Positions 34,843 through 44,118 are shown, numbered from the stretch's first letter. The stretch: 64,000 nt of DNA from Pararhodobacter sp. CCB-MM2 (GCF_001691415.1 NZ_LRRR01000019.1:1-64000), one strand, 5' to 3'. Program-made: numbers and translations. The notes: generated from the letters alone by a model not told the origin.

Positions 34843-35424
34843 TCAGCGCGCGGGACGGACCAGCAGCCAATAATCGCGACCGGTCACCGGTTCATGCAGC
34901 GCCGTGGCCTCGGTGAAGCCCATGCGCGTGTAGAACGGCAGGCTGAGCGGGTTGAACGTCTCAAGATAGCTCACCGCCCGCGCCGCATCCGCCCGCGCCA
35001 AGGTCCGCGCCAGCAATCCAGCGGCAAGACCCTGCCCGCGCGCCTCGGGCGCCGTGCCGAGGATCGACAGATACCACGCCTCTGCCAGCGCCTCGGGCGT
35101 GCGGGCGACCATCTCGGCACAGACGGCCTCATAGGCGGACAGGCATTCCGGGCCGACCTCGCGCAGGAAGGTCGCCTTCTTCGCCTTCGCCGCACGGCCC
35201 GAGGCCTCAGGCCCAGCTTCAGGCAATTGCCATAGGGCGGCGGCCATGTCGCCGGCGCGCTGCACCTCGCCCACCGCCTCGGATTCCACCAGCGAGGGGG
35301 CCATGTAGCGCGCCAGCAGCTCGACCCGGTGTTCCTCGTCCCGCGCGGCGTCGCTGACGGCGCGGTAGAACGGGTCATCGATCAGCGCGCGGGCCAGTGA
35401 GCGACAGAGAGCGGCGTTGTCCAT
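34843..35424 (-). CDS. GNAT-family N-acetyltransferase
   Basis: The 193-residue GNAT protein has the acetyl-CoA loop PEARGQGLAAGLLARTLARA, then AVSYLETFNPLSLPFYTRMGF, as in the two-step GNATs that are preceded by a helical N-terminal part. The substrate is unknown. It differs from the GNAT at 6934 in layout and is not a duplicate. It is on the same strand as gltX and lies downstream of it, behind gltX's own terminator. Confidence 0.85.
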   Translation of the reverse strand: MDNAALCRSLARALIDDPFYRAVSDAARDEEHRVELLARYMAPSLVESEAVGEVQRAGDMAAALWQLPEAGPEASGRAAKAKKATFLREVGPECLSAYEAVCAEMVARTPEALAEAWYLSILGTAPEARGQGLAAGLLARTLARADAARAVSYLETFNPLSLPFYTRMGFTEATALHEPVTGRDYWLLVRPAR

Positions 35425-35447
35425 CGGGGCCTCCGGTCGAATGAAAA

Positions 35448-35472
35448 GCGCCGCCCGGATGAGGGGCGGCGC
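35448..35472 (-). terminator. Intrinsic terminator of gltX
   Basis: A perfect 9-bp GC stem (GCGCCGCCC/GGGCGGCGC) with a 7-nt loop is followed on the - strand by TTTT. It lies 22 bp after the gltX stop. Confidence 0.85.
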
Positions 35473-35494
35473 AACGTGTCGTCAGGGCGCGGGA

Positions 35495-36820
35495 TCAGCC
35501 GCGGCCCGGGACTTTCTGCAGAAGCGGCATCAGCGCCGACATGTCCGGCCCGTGATCCATGCCGGTCACGGCCTTGCGCAGCGGCATGAACAGACCCTTG
35601 CCCTTGCGGCCCGTCGCGGCCTTCACGGCGTTGGTCCAGTCCGACCAGGCGGTCGCGCCATAGGGCGGCGGCGGCAGCATCTTGAAGGCCTCGGCGATGA
35701 ATTCGGCATCTTCCTCGGCGACCTTGGGCTCGGCCCCGTCGCGGCACAGAGCCCACCACTGGTCCACATCGGCGATGCGGGTGACGTTGGCCTTGGCCAC
35801 GTCCCAGAAGGCCGGCGCGATCTCGGCCGGGACACCGATGGCGGTGAGGTGGTCGGCGACGGCCTCGACCGGGAGCGCCTGCACATGGGCGCGGGTCAGC
35901 GGCCACAGATCCTCGGCATCGAACTTCGTGGGGGCCGAGCCGAATTGCGACAGCTCGAAGCCCTCGGCGATCTCGTCGAGGTTCGCCCGCAGCTCGACCG
36001 GCTGGGACGAGCCCAGACGCGCCATCAGCGACAGAAGCGCCATCCGCTCCACGCCCTGCGCCCGCAGATCGCGCAGCGACAGGGTGCCGAGACGCTTCGA
36101 CAGCGCCTCACCCTGCGCGCCGGTCAGCAGCGAGTGGTGCGCGAAGGACGGCGGCGTGCCACCGATCGCCTTGATGATCTGGATCTGCGTCGCGGTGTTG
36201 GTCACATGGTCGCCACCGCGCACGATATGCGTGACGCCCATGTCGGTGTCGTCGACCGACGAAGCAAAGGTGTACAGCACCTGCCCGTCTGCGCGGATCA
36301 GCACCGGGTCCGAGACCGAAGCCGCGTCGATGGAGATGTCGCCCAGAATACCGTCGTTCCACTCGATCCGCTCCAGATCGAGCTGGAAGCGCCAATAGCC
36401 CTCACGACCCTCGGCCCGCAGCTTCTCTTTGTCAGCCTCCGTCAGGGCCAGCGCGGCGCGGTCATAGACCGGCGGCTTGCCCATGTTGAGCTGCTTCTTG
36501 CGCTTCAGATCCAGCTCGGTCGGGCTTTCGAAGCATTCGTAGAACTTGCCCGAGGCGCGCAGCTGGTCGGCCACTTCGGCATAGCGGTCCAGACGTTCGG
36601 ACTGACGCTCGATCCGGTCCCAGGTCAGGCCCAGCCATTCGAGATCGTATTTGATCCCGTCGACATATTCCTGCTTCGAGCGCTCCTGATCGGTGTCGTC
36701 GAGGCGCAGGATGAACTGACCGCCCGTCTTGCGCGCGATCAGGTAGTTGAACAGCGCCGTGCGCAGGTTGCCGATATGCAGGTAGCCGGTGGGCGACGGG
36801 GCGAAACGGGTGACGGTCAT
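35495..36820 (-). CDS. gltX: Glutamyl-tRNA synthetase
   Basis: GltX (441 residues) charges tRNA-Glu with glutamate using ATP. Class I motifs are present: FAPSPTGYLHIGNLRTA (HIGH) and ALSKRLGTLSL (KMSKS). The editing-free Rossmann core and C-terminal anticodon-binding domain are full length. The CxCxnC zinc cluster of the E. coli enzyme is absent; only FYECFESP remains. Alphaproteobacteria often have two GluRS forms, one able to charge tRNA-Gln for GatCAB. Which form this is cannot be decided from one sequence. The alpha/beta hydrolase gene lies upstream on the same strand. Confidence 0.95.
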   Translation of the reverse strand: MTVTRFAPSPTGYLHIGNLRTALFNYLIARKTGGQFILRLDDTDQERSKQEYVDGIKYDLEWLGLTWDRIERQSERLDRYAEVADQLRASGKFYECFESPTELDLKRKKQLNMGKPPVYDRAALALTEADKEKLRAEGREGYWRFQLDLERIEWNDGILGDISIDAASVSDPVLIRADGQVLYTFASSVDDTDMGVTHIVRGGDHVTNTATQIQIIKAIGGTPPSFAHHSLLTGAQGEALSKRLGTLSLRDLRAQGVERMALLSLMARLGSSQPVELRANLDEIAEGFELSQFGSAPTKFDAEDLWPLTRAHVQALPVEAVADHLTAIGVPAEIAPAFWDVAKANVTRIADVDQWWALCRDGAEPKVAEEDAEFIAEAFKMLPPPPYGATAWSDWTNAVKAATGRKGKGLFMPLRKAVTGMDHGPDMSALMPLLQKVPGRG

Positions 36821-36909
36821 CGTGATCTCCTGTTGGCGTTCTCATGCCGCAAGGCCCGCGATTTGTCCAGTTCCGCGCCGTTTTGCCCAACGCAAGGCGG
36901 GGTTGCGTG

Positions 36910-37635
36910 TCAGTCGCGCCCGGCTTTCAGGATGCCCGCGGCCAAAGCGGCAGGATCGGTGAAGCACAGCTCATGGCTGCCGGGGATCGAGACGAGGCGG
37001 AACAGGCCCAGCTTCTCGGACAGGCGCGGATGCCAGCCGAGGCTTTGGGGCAGCGCGCAATCCTCGGTGCAATAGAGATAGGATTTCGGCAATTCCATCT
37101 CGGCCGGGTTCTTCGACAGCGCGATCTTGTCGGTGAAGGTCGCATAGGGATGCGGGTTCAGCACGCCGAAAGCCTGCTCGGCCAACGCCAGATCGGCGTC
37201 GTTGATGAAAGCCTCGCGCCAGATCGGGAAGGGCAGCATCACCGAATTGTCGGGGCTGGCCTGCGAGACGGCATCGAAAAGCGCGACGTAATGCGGCGGC
37301 ACGAGGTCATTCAATGCCTCGCCATCATTCGGCACGAAGGCATTCCAATAGATCAGCCGCCGGATCCTCTCGGGCGCGCGGTCGGCGACACCGGTGATGA
37401 CCATGCCGCCATAGGAATGGCCCAGAAGCACGACATCGGTGAGCGCGTTATCCGCAAGGTAATCGACGATTGAGGTCACCGCCGTATCGAGGCCGATCTC
37501 CTTGCTATCGCCGGGCCGGTTGCCCGCAATCGTCGGGCAATGGACGGTATGACCCTCGGCACGGATGGCGTCGGCCACGGGTTCGAATTCGGTGCCGGTG
37601 TGCCAGGCGCCATGGACGAGAACGTAGGTGGTCAT
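36910..37635 (-). CDS. Alpha/beta hydrolase, EstC / hydroxynitrile-lyase-like
   Basis: The 241-residue cytosolic hydrolase starts TTYVLVHGAWHTG. It has nucleophile Ser in GHSYGGM, acid Asp in LYCTEDCALPQ and base His in GSHELCFTDP, the layout of plant-esterase-like (salicylate esterase, MES) bacterial enzymes such as EstC. It probably cleaves a small ester. It is divergent from an AraC-family gene 59 bp away, which may regulate it. Confidence 0.86.
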   Translation of the reverse strand: MTTYVLVHGAWHTGTEFEPVADAIRAEGHTVHCPTIAGNRPGDSKEIGLDTAVTSIVDYLADNALTDVVLLGHSYGGMVITGVADRAPERIRRLIYWNAFVPNDGEALNDLVPPHYVALFDAVSQASPDNSVMLPFPIWREAFINDADLALAEQAFGVLNPHPYATFTDKIALSKNPAEMELPKSYLYCTEDCALPQSLGWHPRLSEKLGLFRLVSIPGSHELCFTDPAALAAGILKAGRD

Positions 37636-37694
37636 GGGCTTCCTCCCTAAAGCATGACTAGACGCCAGCCTGCCCGCACGCCATCCTTTGCGCC

Positions 37695-38660
37695 ATGACC
37701 CAACGCGCCAGCGCCTTGACCGAAACCGCCATGCCGCCCCGGATCTGGGACACCAGCGACGTGCCCGCGCCCGAGGCCTTCGAGTATTACCGCGAAGGGA
37801 TCTGCGCCGCCTTCACGCCCCTGTCGCCGGAATTGTCGCACGGGGCGCGGGCGGGCTTCCGTTCCGTCGTCCGGTCCCATGCCATGCCGGCGGGGGCGTT
37901 GAACCATGTCTCGGCCCGCGCACATCAGGTGATCCGCACCCGCGCAGACATCGCCGCGTCGCCTGAGCCGTGCTGGTACGTGAACCTGCAGTTCGACGGC
38001 ATCTGCGGGATAGAACAGGCCGGGAAGCGTCTGGATCTGCACCCCGGCGAGGTCGGCCTGTTCGACAGCGACCGCATATTCACGCTGGACCATTCCCGCC
38101 GCGCGGGTCTGCGGGTGGCATCGCTCTTGCTGCCCAAGCGGCTGGTGCCCGTGGATTTCGCGCCCGGCCCGCACCGTTTGTCGGACCATCCGGTCTATGG
38201 CCGCTTGCTGAGCGAGGCCGCCCTGGCCTTGACCGAAGGCGCCGAGCGCGGCGTTTCGGTCGATGGCTTGCATGCTGTCCTGCTGACCTTGGTCGGCTTG
38301 GCAGCAGACGACGAGACTGATCTTTCGCCCTCTGCCGGGCCCCTTCTGCGTATTAGGGCCTCGATCCGGAGGAACGCCACGCGGGCCGGTTGGGGCTTGA
38401 GCGATTGTGCGGCGGAGCTGGGACTTTCCATCAGGCAAGTCCAGCGCCTGCTGGCGCGTGACGACGACGGTTTCGCCGCCGCGGTTACCCGAGAGCGGCT
38501 TACCATGGCCGCGCAGATGCTGCGCGACCCAGCGCAATCCTCGGTCCCCGTGGGTGAGGTCGCCTTGGCGGTCGGTTACACCGATGCGGCGCCGTTTTCG
38601 CGAGCGTTCCGCGCGGCCTATGGCGTGGCGCCTGGGGCATGGCGGAGGGGCGAGGGGTGA
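37695..38660 (+). CDS. AraC-family transcriptional regulator
   Basis: The 321-residue regulator has an N-terminal AraC-binding-like sensor domain (about 20-190; CWYVNLQFDGICGIEQAG) and a C-terminal AraC helix-turn-helix (about 215-318; GLSDCAAELGLSIRQVQRLL and VGYTDAAPFSRAFRAAYGVAP). It probably responds to a small ligand. The 59-bp gap to the divergent hydrolase gene must hold both promoters. The stop overlaps the GTG start of the metallopeptidase gene (GTGA). Confidence 0.88.
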   Translation: MTQRASALTETAMPPRIWDTSDVPAPEAFEYYREGICAAFTPLSPELSHGARAGFRSVVRSHAMPAGALNHVSARAHQVIRTRADIAASPEPCWYVNLQFDGICGIEQAGKRLDLHPGEVGLFDSDRIFTLDHSRRAGLRVASLLLPKRLVPVDFAPGPHRLSDHPVYGRLLSEAALALTEGAERGVSVDGLHAVLLTLVGLAADDETDLSPSAGPLLRIRASIRRNATRAGWGLSDCAAELGLSIRQVQRLLARDDDGFAAAVTRERLTMAAQMLRDPAQSSVPVGEVALAVGYTDAAPFSRAFRAAYGVAPGAWRRGEG

Positions 38661-39061
38661 GCTGGTCAGATATTTGCGCGCCCAGCCTCGATGACATCGC
38701 CCTCTTGGCTGAACAGGCCCGCGCCGATCTGCCGGCGCCTTTCGATGTCGCCGCGAAGGACATCTTCGTGCAGGTCGAGGAGGTCGCCAGCGATGATGTT
38801 CTGGCGGAGATGGGGGTGGATGACCCGCTTGAGCTGACCGGTCTCTATGACGGTATCCCGCTGACGCAGAAATCGGTGATGGATGTCGCGCAGCAGCCGG
38901 ACATGATCTGGCTGTTCCGCGCTGCGATCCTTGATGAATGGTCCGCCCGCGCCGATGTCACGCTGGGCGCTCTGGTGACGCATGTCTTCGTGCATGAACT
39001 GGCGCATCACCTTGGCTGGTCGGACGAGGACATCGCCCGGATCGACCGCTGGTGGGAGTGA
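38657..39061 (+). CDS. Small zincin-like metallopeptidase (DUF1025 family)
   Basis: The 134-residue protein belongs to the metallopeptidase family formerly DUF1025. The zinc motif HELAHHLGWSD (HExxH) lies in the last quarter, and the N-terminus has the usual LLAEQARADLPAPF. Known structures show a minimal zincin fold; the substrate is unknown. I chose the GTG at 38657, which has GGAGGGG seven bases upstream and gives a GTGA overlap with the AraC gene. An ATG at 38639 would overlap more. Confidence 0.87.
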   Translation: MSWSDICAPSLDDIALLAEQARADLPAPFDVAAKDIFVQVEEVASDDVLAEMGVDDPLELTGLYDGIPLTQKSVMDVAQQPDMIWLFRAAILDEWSARADVTLGALVTHVFVHELAHHLGWSDEDIARIDRWWE

Positions 39062-39085
39062 CGCGAGGCTCCCGCCCGTCGCCGC

Positions 39086-39161
39086 CGCATCGAAGATGCG
39101 CCCCCTCCCGTTGGGGGTAAGGCGGCCGGCGCGCGCTGACGCGCCGCCGTCCGCTGGACGG
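39086..39161. repeat. Run of four back-to-back hairpins
   Basis: Four small perfect stems follow one another: CGCATC/GATGCG (39086-39100), CCCCC/GGGGG (39101-39117), CGGCGCG/CGCGCCG (39127-39146) and CCGTCC/GGACGG (39147-39161). They fill the gap between convergent genes. They may act together as a terminator or form a structured RNA or a repeat element. Confidence 0.6.
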
Positions 39162-39176
39162 GGCAGCCTCGGTGGC

Positions 39177-39752
39177 TTATCCGGCGATCTTGGTCAGGCG
39201 ATCGCCATTCCGGATCACGCCGTCTTGCTCCACGCTACACAGGATGCCGCGCAGACGGTGCGTCAGGTTTCCGGGCGCGACGAGCCAGTCCTTGGCCGCG
39301 GCGCCGTAGCGAACCTTCCACTTCACGCAGCCGTCGTTGAAGACTTCGCTGACCCGCAGGACGGCTGTCCCGGCCTGAAGCAAGGTGCCTTCGGGCAAGT
39401 TGGCCTCGCCGAGGTCCATGTCTACCGTGAAGGTATCGCCCGGATGCACGACATTCTCGCGGTCGCGCCAGACGAGATCCAGCACCTGCTTGGACACAAT
39501 GCAGATCTGAATACCCGGATGGGGGCTGCCATCCTCAAGGCGGAGCCAGGGCTCGCATAACCAGCGCTCGCCGGGGATGCCTTCGGCTTGGGTGACCGTA
39601 AGCTCATCGACGAAAGCGCGCTGGTTGCGCTGCGGGCGCAGGCAGAGCATCTCGATCGCGGCGCCATCCTTGGGCGCTGCAAGCACCTGCGGGAGAGCTG
39701 CATCCAGCTCTTCCCGCGTCACATGGGCGATGGTTCCGCCGGTGTCGGTCAA
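39177..39752 (-). CDS. MOSC domain protein
   Basis: The 191-residue protein has a MOSC beta-barrel, with the putative metal-sulfur site Cys in [13 protein letters not shown] and an N-terminal [10 protein letters not shown] region. MOSC domains occur in molybdenum cofactor sulfurases and related enzymes that handle sulfur or modify the cofactor. Stand-alone forms such as YiiM act on N-hydroxylated bases. The partner is unknown. Its start overlaps the recA stop (ATGA), so it is cotranscribed with recA and may be SOS-induced. Confidence 0.88.
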   Translation of the reverse strand: MTDTGGTIAHVTREELDAALPQVLAAPKDGAAIEMLCLRPQRNQRAFVDELTVTQAEGIPGERWLCEPWLRLEDGSPHPGIQICIVSKQVLDLVWRDRENVVHPGDTFTVDMDLGEANLPEGTLLQAGTAVLRVSEVFNDGCVKWKVRYGAAAKDWLVAPGNLTHRLRGILCSVEQDGVIRNGDRLTKIAG

Positions 39753-40816
39753 TCGTCCACCAGCGAATCGTCGCCTTCGTTCATCTGGAAATCGAGGCCG
39801 TTCGCGGCGCGGATCTTGTCCTCGACCTCGAACGCGACCTGCGGGTTCGACTTCAGGTAGCTCTTGGCGTTCTCACGCCCCTGCCCGATCCGCTCATCAC
39901 CGTAGGAATACCAGGAACCCGACTTCTCAACGACACCGGCCTTCACGCCGATATCCAGAAGCTCGCCGGTCTTGGAAATCCCGTCGCCATACATGATGTC
40001 GAACTCGACCTGCTTGAAGGGCGGTGCGACCTTGTTCTTCACCACCTTCACGCGGGTCTGGTTGCCGACCACCTCATCGCGGTCCTTGACCGAGCCGATG
40101 CGGCGGATGTCCAGACGCACCGAGGCATAGAATTTCAGCGCGTTACCGCCGGTCGTCGTCTCAGGCGAGCCGAACATCACGCCGATCTTCATGCGGATCT
40201 GGTTGATGAAGATCACCATGCAATTCGAGCGCGCGATCGAACCCGTCAGCTTGCGCATGGCCTGGCTCATCAGGCGGGCATGCACGCCCACACTGCTGTC
40301 GCCCATGTCGCCTTCGAGTTCCGATTTCGGCGTCAGCGCGGCGACGGAGTCGACCACGACCACCGAGACGGCGCCCGAACGGACCAGCGTATCGACGATC
40401 TCAAGCGCCTGCTCACCGGTGTCCGGCTGCGAGATCAGGAGCTCATCAAGGTTCACGCCAAGGCGCTTCGCATATTGCGGGTCCAGCGCGTGTTCGGCAT
40501 CGACAAAGGCGCAGATGCCGCCTTTTTTCTGTTCCTCGGCAATGACATGCAGCGTCAGCGTCGTCTTGCCCGAGCTTTCCGGGCCAAAGATCTCGATGAT
40601 CCGGCCCTTCGGCAGGCCGCCGATGCCCAGCGCGATGTCGAGGCCCAGCGAACCGGTCGAGGTCGCCTCGATCTCAGCCACGGGGTTGTCGGCGCCGAGC
40701 TTCATGATCGAGCCCTTGCCGAACTGCCGTTCGATCTGCGCCAGCGCCGAGTCGAGCGCCTTCTGCTTGTCTTGTGCGCGCTTGTCCTGCATGTCGAGTA
40801 GGCTCGCCGTTGCCAT
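39749..40816 (-). CDS. recA: Recombinase RecA
   Basis: RecA (355 residues) forms filaments on single-stranded DNA, drives strand exchange and activates LexA self-cleavage. Walker [18 protein letters not shown] (Walker B region), [18 protein letters not shown] and the C-terminal acidic [10 protein letters not shown] are all present. The start at [12 protein letters not shown] was chosen over an upstream start that would run through the SOS box. The gene has its own LexA-controlled promoter and continues into the MOSC gene. Confidence 0.98.
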   Translation of the reverse strand: MATASLLDMQDKRAQDKQKALDSALAQIERQFGKGSIMKLGADNPVAEIEATSTGSLGLDIALGIGGLPKGRIIEIFGPESSGKTTLTLHVIAEEQKKGGICAFVDAEHALDPQYAKRLGVNLDELLISQPDTGEQALEIVDTLVRSGAVSVVVVDSVAALTPKSELEGDMGDSSVGVHARLMSQAMRKLTGSIARSNCMVIFINQIRMKIGVMFGSPETTTGGNALKFYASVRLDIRRIGSVKDRDEVVGNQTRVKVVKNKVAPPFKQVEFDIMYGDGISKTGELLDIGVKAGVVEKSGSWYSYGDERIGQGRENAKSYLKSNPQVAFEVEDKIRAANGLDFQMNEGDDSLVDD

Positions 40817-40865
40817 GGTTTGACCCCTTATTTCACGGCCCGTTCCGGGCGGCAATAACGCATTT

Positions 40866-40914
40866 GTTCTTGTCTTGTTCGCGCCAATATGCGGACAAAA
40901 AGAGAACATTGCAA
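40866..40914 (-). promoter_or_regulatory. recA promoter with alphaproteobacterial SOS box
   Basis: GTTC-N7-GTTC at 40866-40880 is the exact LexA-box consensus of alphaproteobacteria. Upstream on the - strand are TTGCAA (40909-40914, -35) and CATATT (40886-40891, -10) with a 17-bp spacer. The SOS box lies just downstream of the -10, where bound LexA would block initiation. Confidence 0.88.
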
Positions 40915-40997
40915 GGTCCGTTCTGCGCCCACTTGGTTAACAAGAGGTTGAGAAATGCACCCATGGGCGCCGGATCGTGTCGATTTCGGGGAAAACC

Positions 40998-41071
40998 TGG
41001 AGCGGGTAGCGGGAATCGAACCCGCCCCATCAGCTTGGAAGGCTGAGGCGCTACCACTACACCATACCCGC
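40998..41071 (-). tRNA. tRNA-Gly (TCC)
   Basis: The 74-nt gene folds as a full cloverleaf. The acceptor stem is GCGGGTA with TACCCGC, the D-loop is GTAGTGGTAGC, the anticodon loop carries TCC flanked by CT and AA, and the T-loop is GGTTCGATTCC. The CCA end is encoded. It reads GGA/GGG glycine codons. It stands alone, upstream of recA on the same strand. Confidence 0.97.
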
Positions 41072-41181
41072 CAGGTGCGGATGGGATAGCGCCTTGCGCG
41101 AGGATCGGCAAGGGGCGATCCGGGATGCCGGTGACGCCAGCGTGACTCGACGCAAGGCCCGCTTGACGCAACACTGCGGAC

Positions 41182-41916
41182 ATGCGCCGTCTGTTGATCC
41201 TTGTCCTAATGCTGGCCGCCCTCTCGGCGGGGCTATGGCAGCTGTCACGCTCGCGCAGCTATCAGTTGTTCGGCACCTTGGTGACGCGCGTGGAGACCGA
41301 TCAGCCCCTCGTCGCCTTGACCTTCGACGACGGCCCGACCGAGGGGCAGACTGCCGCTCTCCTCGGCGTTTTGGCGGGCCGAGGGGTCCGCGCGACTTTC
41401 TTTCTGACGGGGCGCGAGATCGAAGCCCATCCCGCCGAGGCCGCCGCCCTTTCGGCCGCCGGGCACCAGTTGGGCAACCACTCGTTCAGCCATCAACGCA
41501 TGGTGCTGGTCCGCCCCTCTGTCGTGGAAACCGAGCTCGCACGCACCGACGCAGCCTTGCGCACCGCGGGCGAGACCGGGCCGCTCCATTTCCGCCCGCC
41601 CTATGGCAAGCGGTTGTTCGTGCTGCCCTGGGTGCTGGCGGAACAGAACCGGCTGACGATCCTGTGGGATGTGGAGCCCGACAGCGACCCCAATGCCGGG
41701 CCCGAACGCATCGCCCGCGCAGCCATCGAGCAGGCGCGCCCCGGCTCCATCATCCTGCTGCACGCGCTCTACCCCTCGCGCGCCGCAACGCGTGAGGCCC
41801 TGCCGGCCATCATCGACGGCCTGCGCGCACGGGGCTTTCGGCTGGTCACGCTGAATGAGCTGCTTGCCGCGGGTGGTATCGAGCCCGGAATTGCGTCCTC
41901 CGCCCCCACACCCTAG
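41182..41916 (+). CDS. Polysaccharide deacetylase family protein
   Basis: The 244-residue protein has an N-terminal membrane anchor or signal (RLLILVLMLAALSAGLW) and a NodB-like carbohydrate esterase domain: LTFDDGPT with catalytic Asp, NHSFSH (zinc HxxxH), FRPPYGK and the C-terminal GSIILLHALYPSRA. It probably removes acetyl groups from an envelope polysaccharide in the periplasm. The exact substrate is open. The aminotransferase gene follows after 49 bp. Confidence 0.9.
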   Translation: MRRLLILVLMLAALSAGLWQLSRSRSYQLFGTLVTRVETDQPLVALTFDDGPTEGQTAALLGVLAGRGVRATFFLTGREIEAHPAEAAALSAAGHQLGNHSFSHQRMVLVRPSVVETELARTDAALRTAGETGPLHFRPPYGKRLFVLPWVLAEQNRLTILWDVEPDSDPNAGPERIARAAIEQARPGSIILLHALYPSRAATREALPAIIDGLRARGFRLVTLNELLAAGGIEPGIASSAPTP

Positions 41917-41965
41917 GGTGCGCGTCGACGGCCCTTGGGCCGAATCCCAAACACGGAGCCCCCCG

Positions 41966-43114
41966 ATGCCCGCCCTCCATGACCATATCGACGCTGGTGG
42001 ATTGGACGAGTTCTCGGTCGTCTTTACCGACCGGTCGCTGAACCACATGTCGAAGCGCTTTCAGGGCGTGATGACCGACATCTCGGCGGTGATGAAAGAG
42101 GTCTACAACGGCTCGGCCGTGGCGCTGGTGCCCGGCGGCGGGACCTATGCGATGGAATCGGTTGCCCGGCAGTTCGCCCGCGGCAAGTGTCTGGTCGTGC
42201 GCAACGGCCTGTTCAGCTTCCGCTGGAGCGCGATTTTCGACGCCGGCCACCTGAACGAGGGCACCGACGTGATGATGGCCCGCCCCTCGGGTAACGGCGC
42301 GCAGGCGCCCTTCGCCCCGGCGCCCATCGAAGAGGTCACCGCGAAGATCCTGTCCGAGAAGCCGGAAGCCGTCTTCGCCCCGCATGTCGAGACTGCGGCC
42401 GGCATGATCCTGCCCGACGATTACATCAAGGCGCTGGCCGATGCCGCGCATGAGGTCGGTGCGCTGATGGTGCTCGATTGCATCGCCTCGGGCTGCGCCT
42501 GGGTCGACATGAAGGCGCTGGGTGTCGACGTGTTGGTCTCGGCCCCGCAGAAGGGCTGGAGCGCCTCGCCCTCGGCGGGCATCGTGGTCATGGGCCCGCG
42601 CGCCGAGGCGCGTCTCGAGGCCACCACCTCGGACAGCTTTGCGCTGGATCTGAAAAAATGGCGCGCGATCATGAAGGCTTATGAGGACGGTGGTCACGCC
42701 TATCATGCGACCCTGCCGACGGATGCGCTGGCCGGGTTCCGCGATGCGATGATGGAAACCAAGGAGATGGGTTTCGACGCCGCCAAATCCGCGCAATTCG
42801 CGCTGGGCAAGGGCGCGCGGGCGTTGCTGGCGGCCTATGGCTATCCGGCGCTGGCGGCGGAAGGCTATGGCGCGCCGGGCGTCGTCGTGTGCTTCACCGA
42901 GCGTCCCGAGCTGCAGAACGGCTCGGCTTTCGCCGCCGCGGGCTACCAGATCGCCGCGGGCGTGCCCTTGATGGTCGGCGAGGGCGAGGGTTTCCGCACT
43001 TTCCGCATCGGCCTCTTCGGGTTGGACAAGCTGAAGGACGTTCCCGGCACGCTGTCGCGGCTTGATGCCGCGCTGAAGGCGGTGGCGCTGGACCAGCCGG
43101 GCAACGACCTCTGA
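41966..43114 (+). CDS. Class V-fold PLP-dependent aminotransferase
   Basis: The 382-residue enzyme has fold type I. The PLP lysine lies in SAPQKGWSASP, the phosphate-binding PGGGTYAMES region near residue 57, and the Asp stacking site in MVLDCIASGC. It belongs to the serine-glyoxylate/alanine-glyoxylate group. The true amino acid substrate is not evident. The ATG of MPALHDHID is preceded by CGGAG. The EamA transporter starts 1 bp after its stop, so the two form an operon and the transporter might export a product. Confidence 0.87.
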   Translation: MPALHDHIDAGGLDEFSVVFTDRSLNHMSKRFQGVMTDISAVMKEVYNGSAVALVPGGGTYAMESVARQFARGKCLVVRNGLFSFRWSAIFDAGHLNEGTDVMMARPSGNGAQAPFAPAPIEEVTAKILSEKPEAVFAPHVETAAGMILPDDYIKALADAAHEVGALMVLDCIASGCAWVDMKALGVDVLVSAPQKGWSASPSAGIVVMGPRAEARLEATTSDSFALDLKKWRAIMKAYEDGGHAYHATLPTDALAGFRDAMMETKEMGFDAAKSAQFALGKGARALLAAYGYPALAAEGYGAPGVVVCFTERPELQNGSAFAAAGYQIAAGVPLMVGEGEGFRTFRIGLFGLDKLKDVPGTLSRLDAALKAVALDQPGNDL

Positions 43115-43115
43115 C

Positions 43116-43934
43116 ATGCGCCTGATCGCGCTCACGGCCTTGGTGATGGTCGCCTTCGCGGCGAACTCCATTCTGAACCGGCTGGCCGTGGGCGCGGGAT
43201 TGATCGAGGCCCTGCCCTTCGCGCTGATCCGCGTGGTCGCCGGGGCCGTGGTTCTGGGGCTCTTGGCCCGCGCGCGGCCCACGCGTGCGAACCTCTTGCC
43301 GGCCCTGTGGCTGACGCTCTACCTCGTCGGCTTCTCTCTGGCCTATGTGGCCTTGGACGCGGGCATCGGCGCGCTGATCCTCTTTGCCGGGGTGCAGGTG
43401 ACGATGCTGGCGGGCGCCTTGGTCGGCGGCGACGCGGTCCCCGTGCGGCGTCTGATCGGCGCAGGCGTGGCCTTGGCCGGGTTGGCGGCGTTGTTGCTGC
43501 CGGGAACGGGCGCTGTGCCCGCGCTGTTGCCCGCCTTGGCGATGGCTGTGGCGGCGGTCGGTTGGGGCCTCTACTCGCTGGCCGGGCGCGGGGCGAAGGA
43601 CCCACTGAAGGCGACGGCGGCGAATTTCCTTTTGGCGACGCCTTTGGTTGTGCTGGCCTGCCTGCCCGCCGAGTTTGGCGACTTCACCGGCAAGGGTTTG
43701 GCGCTGGCGGTGCTCTCGGGCGCGGTGACCTCGGGGCTGGGTTATGCGCTCTGGTACGCGGTGCTGCCGCAGCTGGGCGCAGCGCGGGCCGCCGTGGCGC
43801 AGCTGACGGTGCCGATCATCGCCATCGTCGCAGGCGCCCTGATGCTGGGCGAGAGCCTGAGCGCGGGGGCGATGGCGGCCTCGGCGGTGGTGCTGGCCGG
43901 GGTTGCGCTGGCCATGGTGCCGGCGCGGCGCTAG
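43116..43934 (+). CDS. EamA/DMT-family transporter
   Basis: The 272-residue membrane protein has ten predicted helices in two EamA repeats (the second begins near AVGWGLYSLAGRGAKDP), as in drug/metabolite exporters. Hydrophobic runs include ALIRVVAGAVVLGLLA and VPIIAIVAGALMLGE. It probably exports an amino acid or related metabolite. The substrate is inferred only from its tight coupling to the upstream aminotransferase gene. Confidence 0.9.
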   Translation: MRLIALTALVMVAFAANSILNRLAVGAGLIEALPFALIRVVAGAVVLGLLARARPTRANLLPALWLTLYLVGFSLAYVALDAGIGALILFAGVQVTMLAGALVGGDAVPVRRLIGAGVALAGLAALLLPGTGAVPALLPALAMAVAAVGWGLYSLAGRGAKDPLKATAANFLLATPLVVLACLPAEFGDFTGKGLALAVLSGAVTSGLGYALWYAVLPQLGAARAAVAQLTVPIIAIVAGALMLGESLSAGAMAASAVVLAGVALAMVPARR

Positions 43935-43966
43935 ATCCCCGCACCCGCGCGGAGCCAAGGCCGAAG

Positions 43967-44118
43967 GCCGCCGCGCATCGCCGACGCGCCCCCACGCGGC
44001 GGCGATTTGGCCGGGCTGGGCGCCACGCGGCGAGGTCATCCGGGTCTGGCAGACATAAAGCGCGGGGATCGCCCTTTGGAACGCCCCCGCGCGCGTCGTC
44101 CATGCGCGGCTCCGCGCA
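43967..44118. repeat. Cluster of three hairpins in a convergent gap
   Basis: Stems at 43967-44003 (GCCGCCGCG/CGCGGCGGC), 44060-44092 (GCGCGGGG/CCCCGCGC) and 44103-44118 (TGCGCGG/CCGCGCA) fill most of the 187-bp gap between the EamA gene and doeD. The last lies three bases from the doeD stop and probably ends its transcript. No gene is seen here. Confidence 0.55.
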
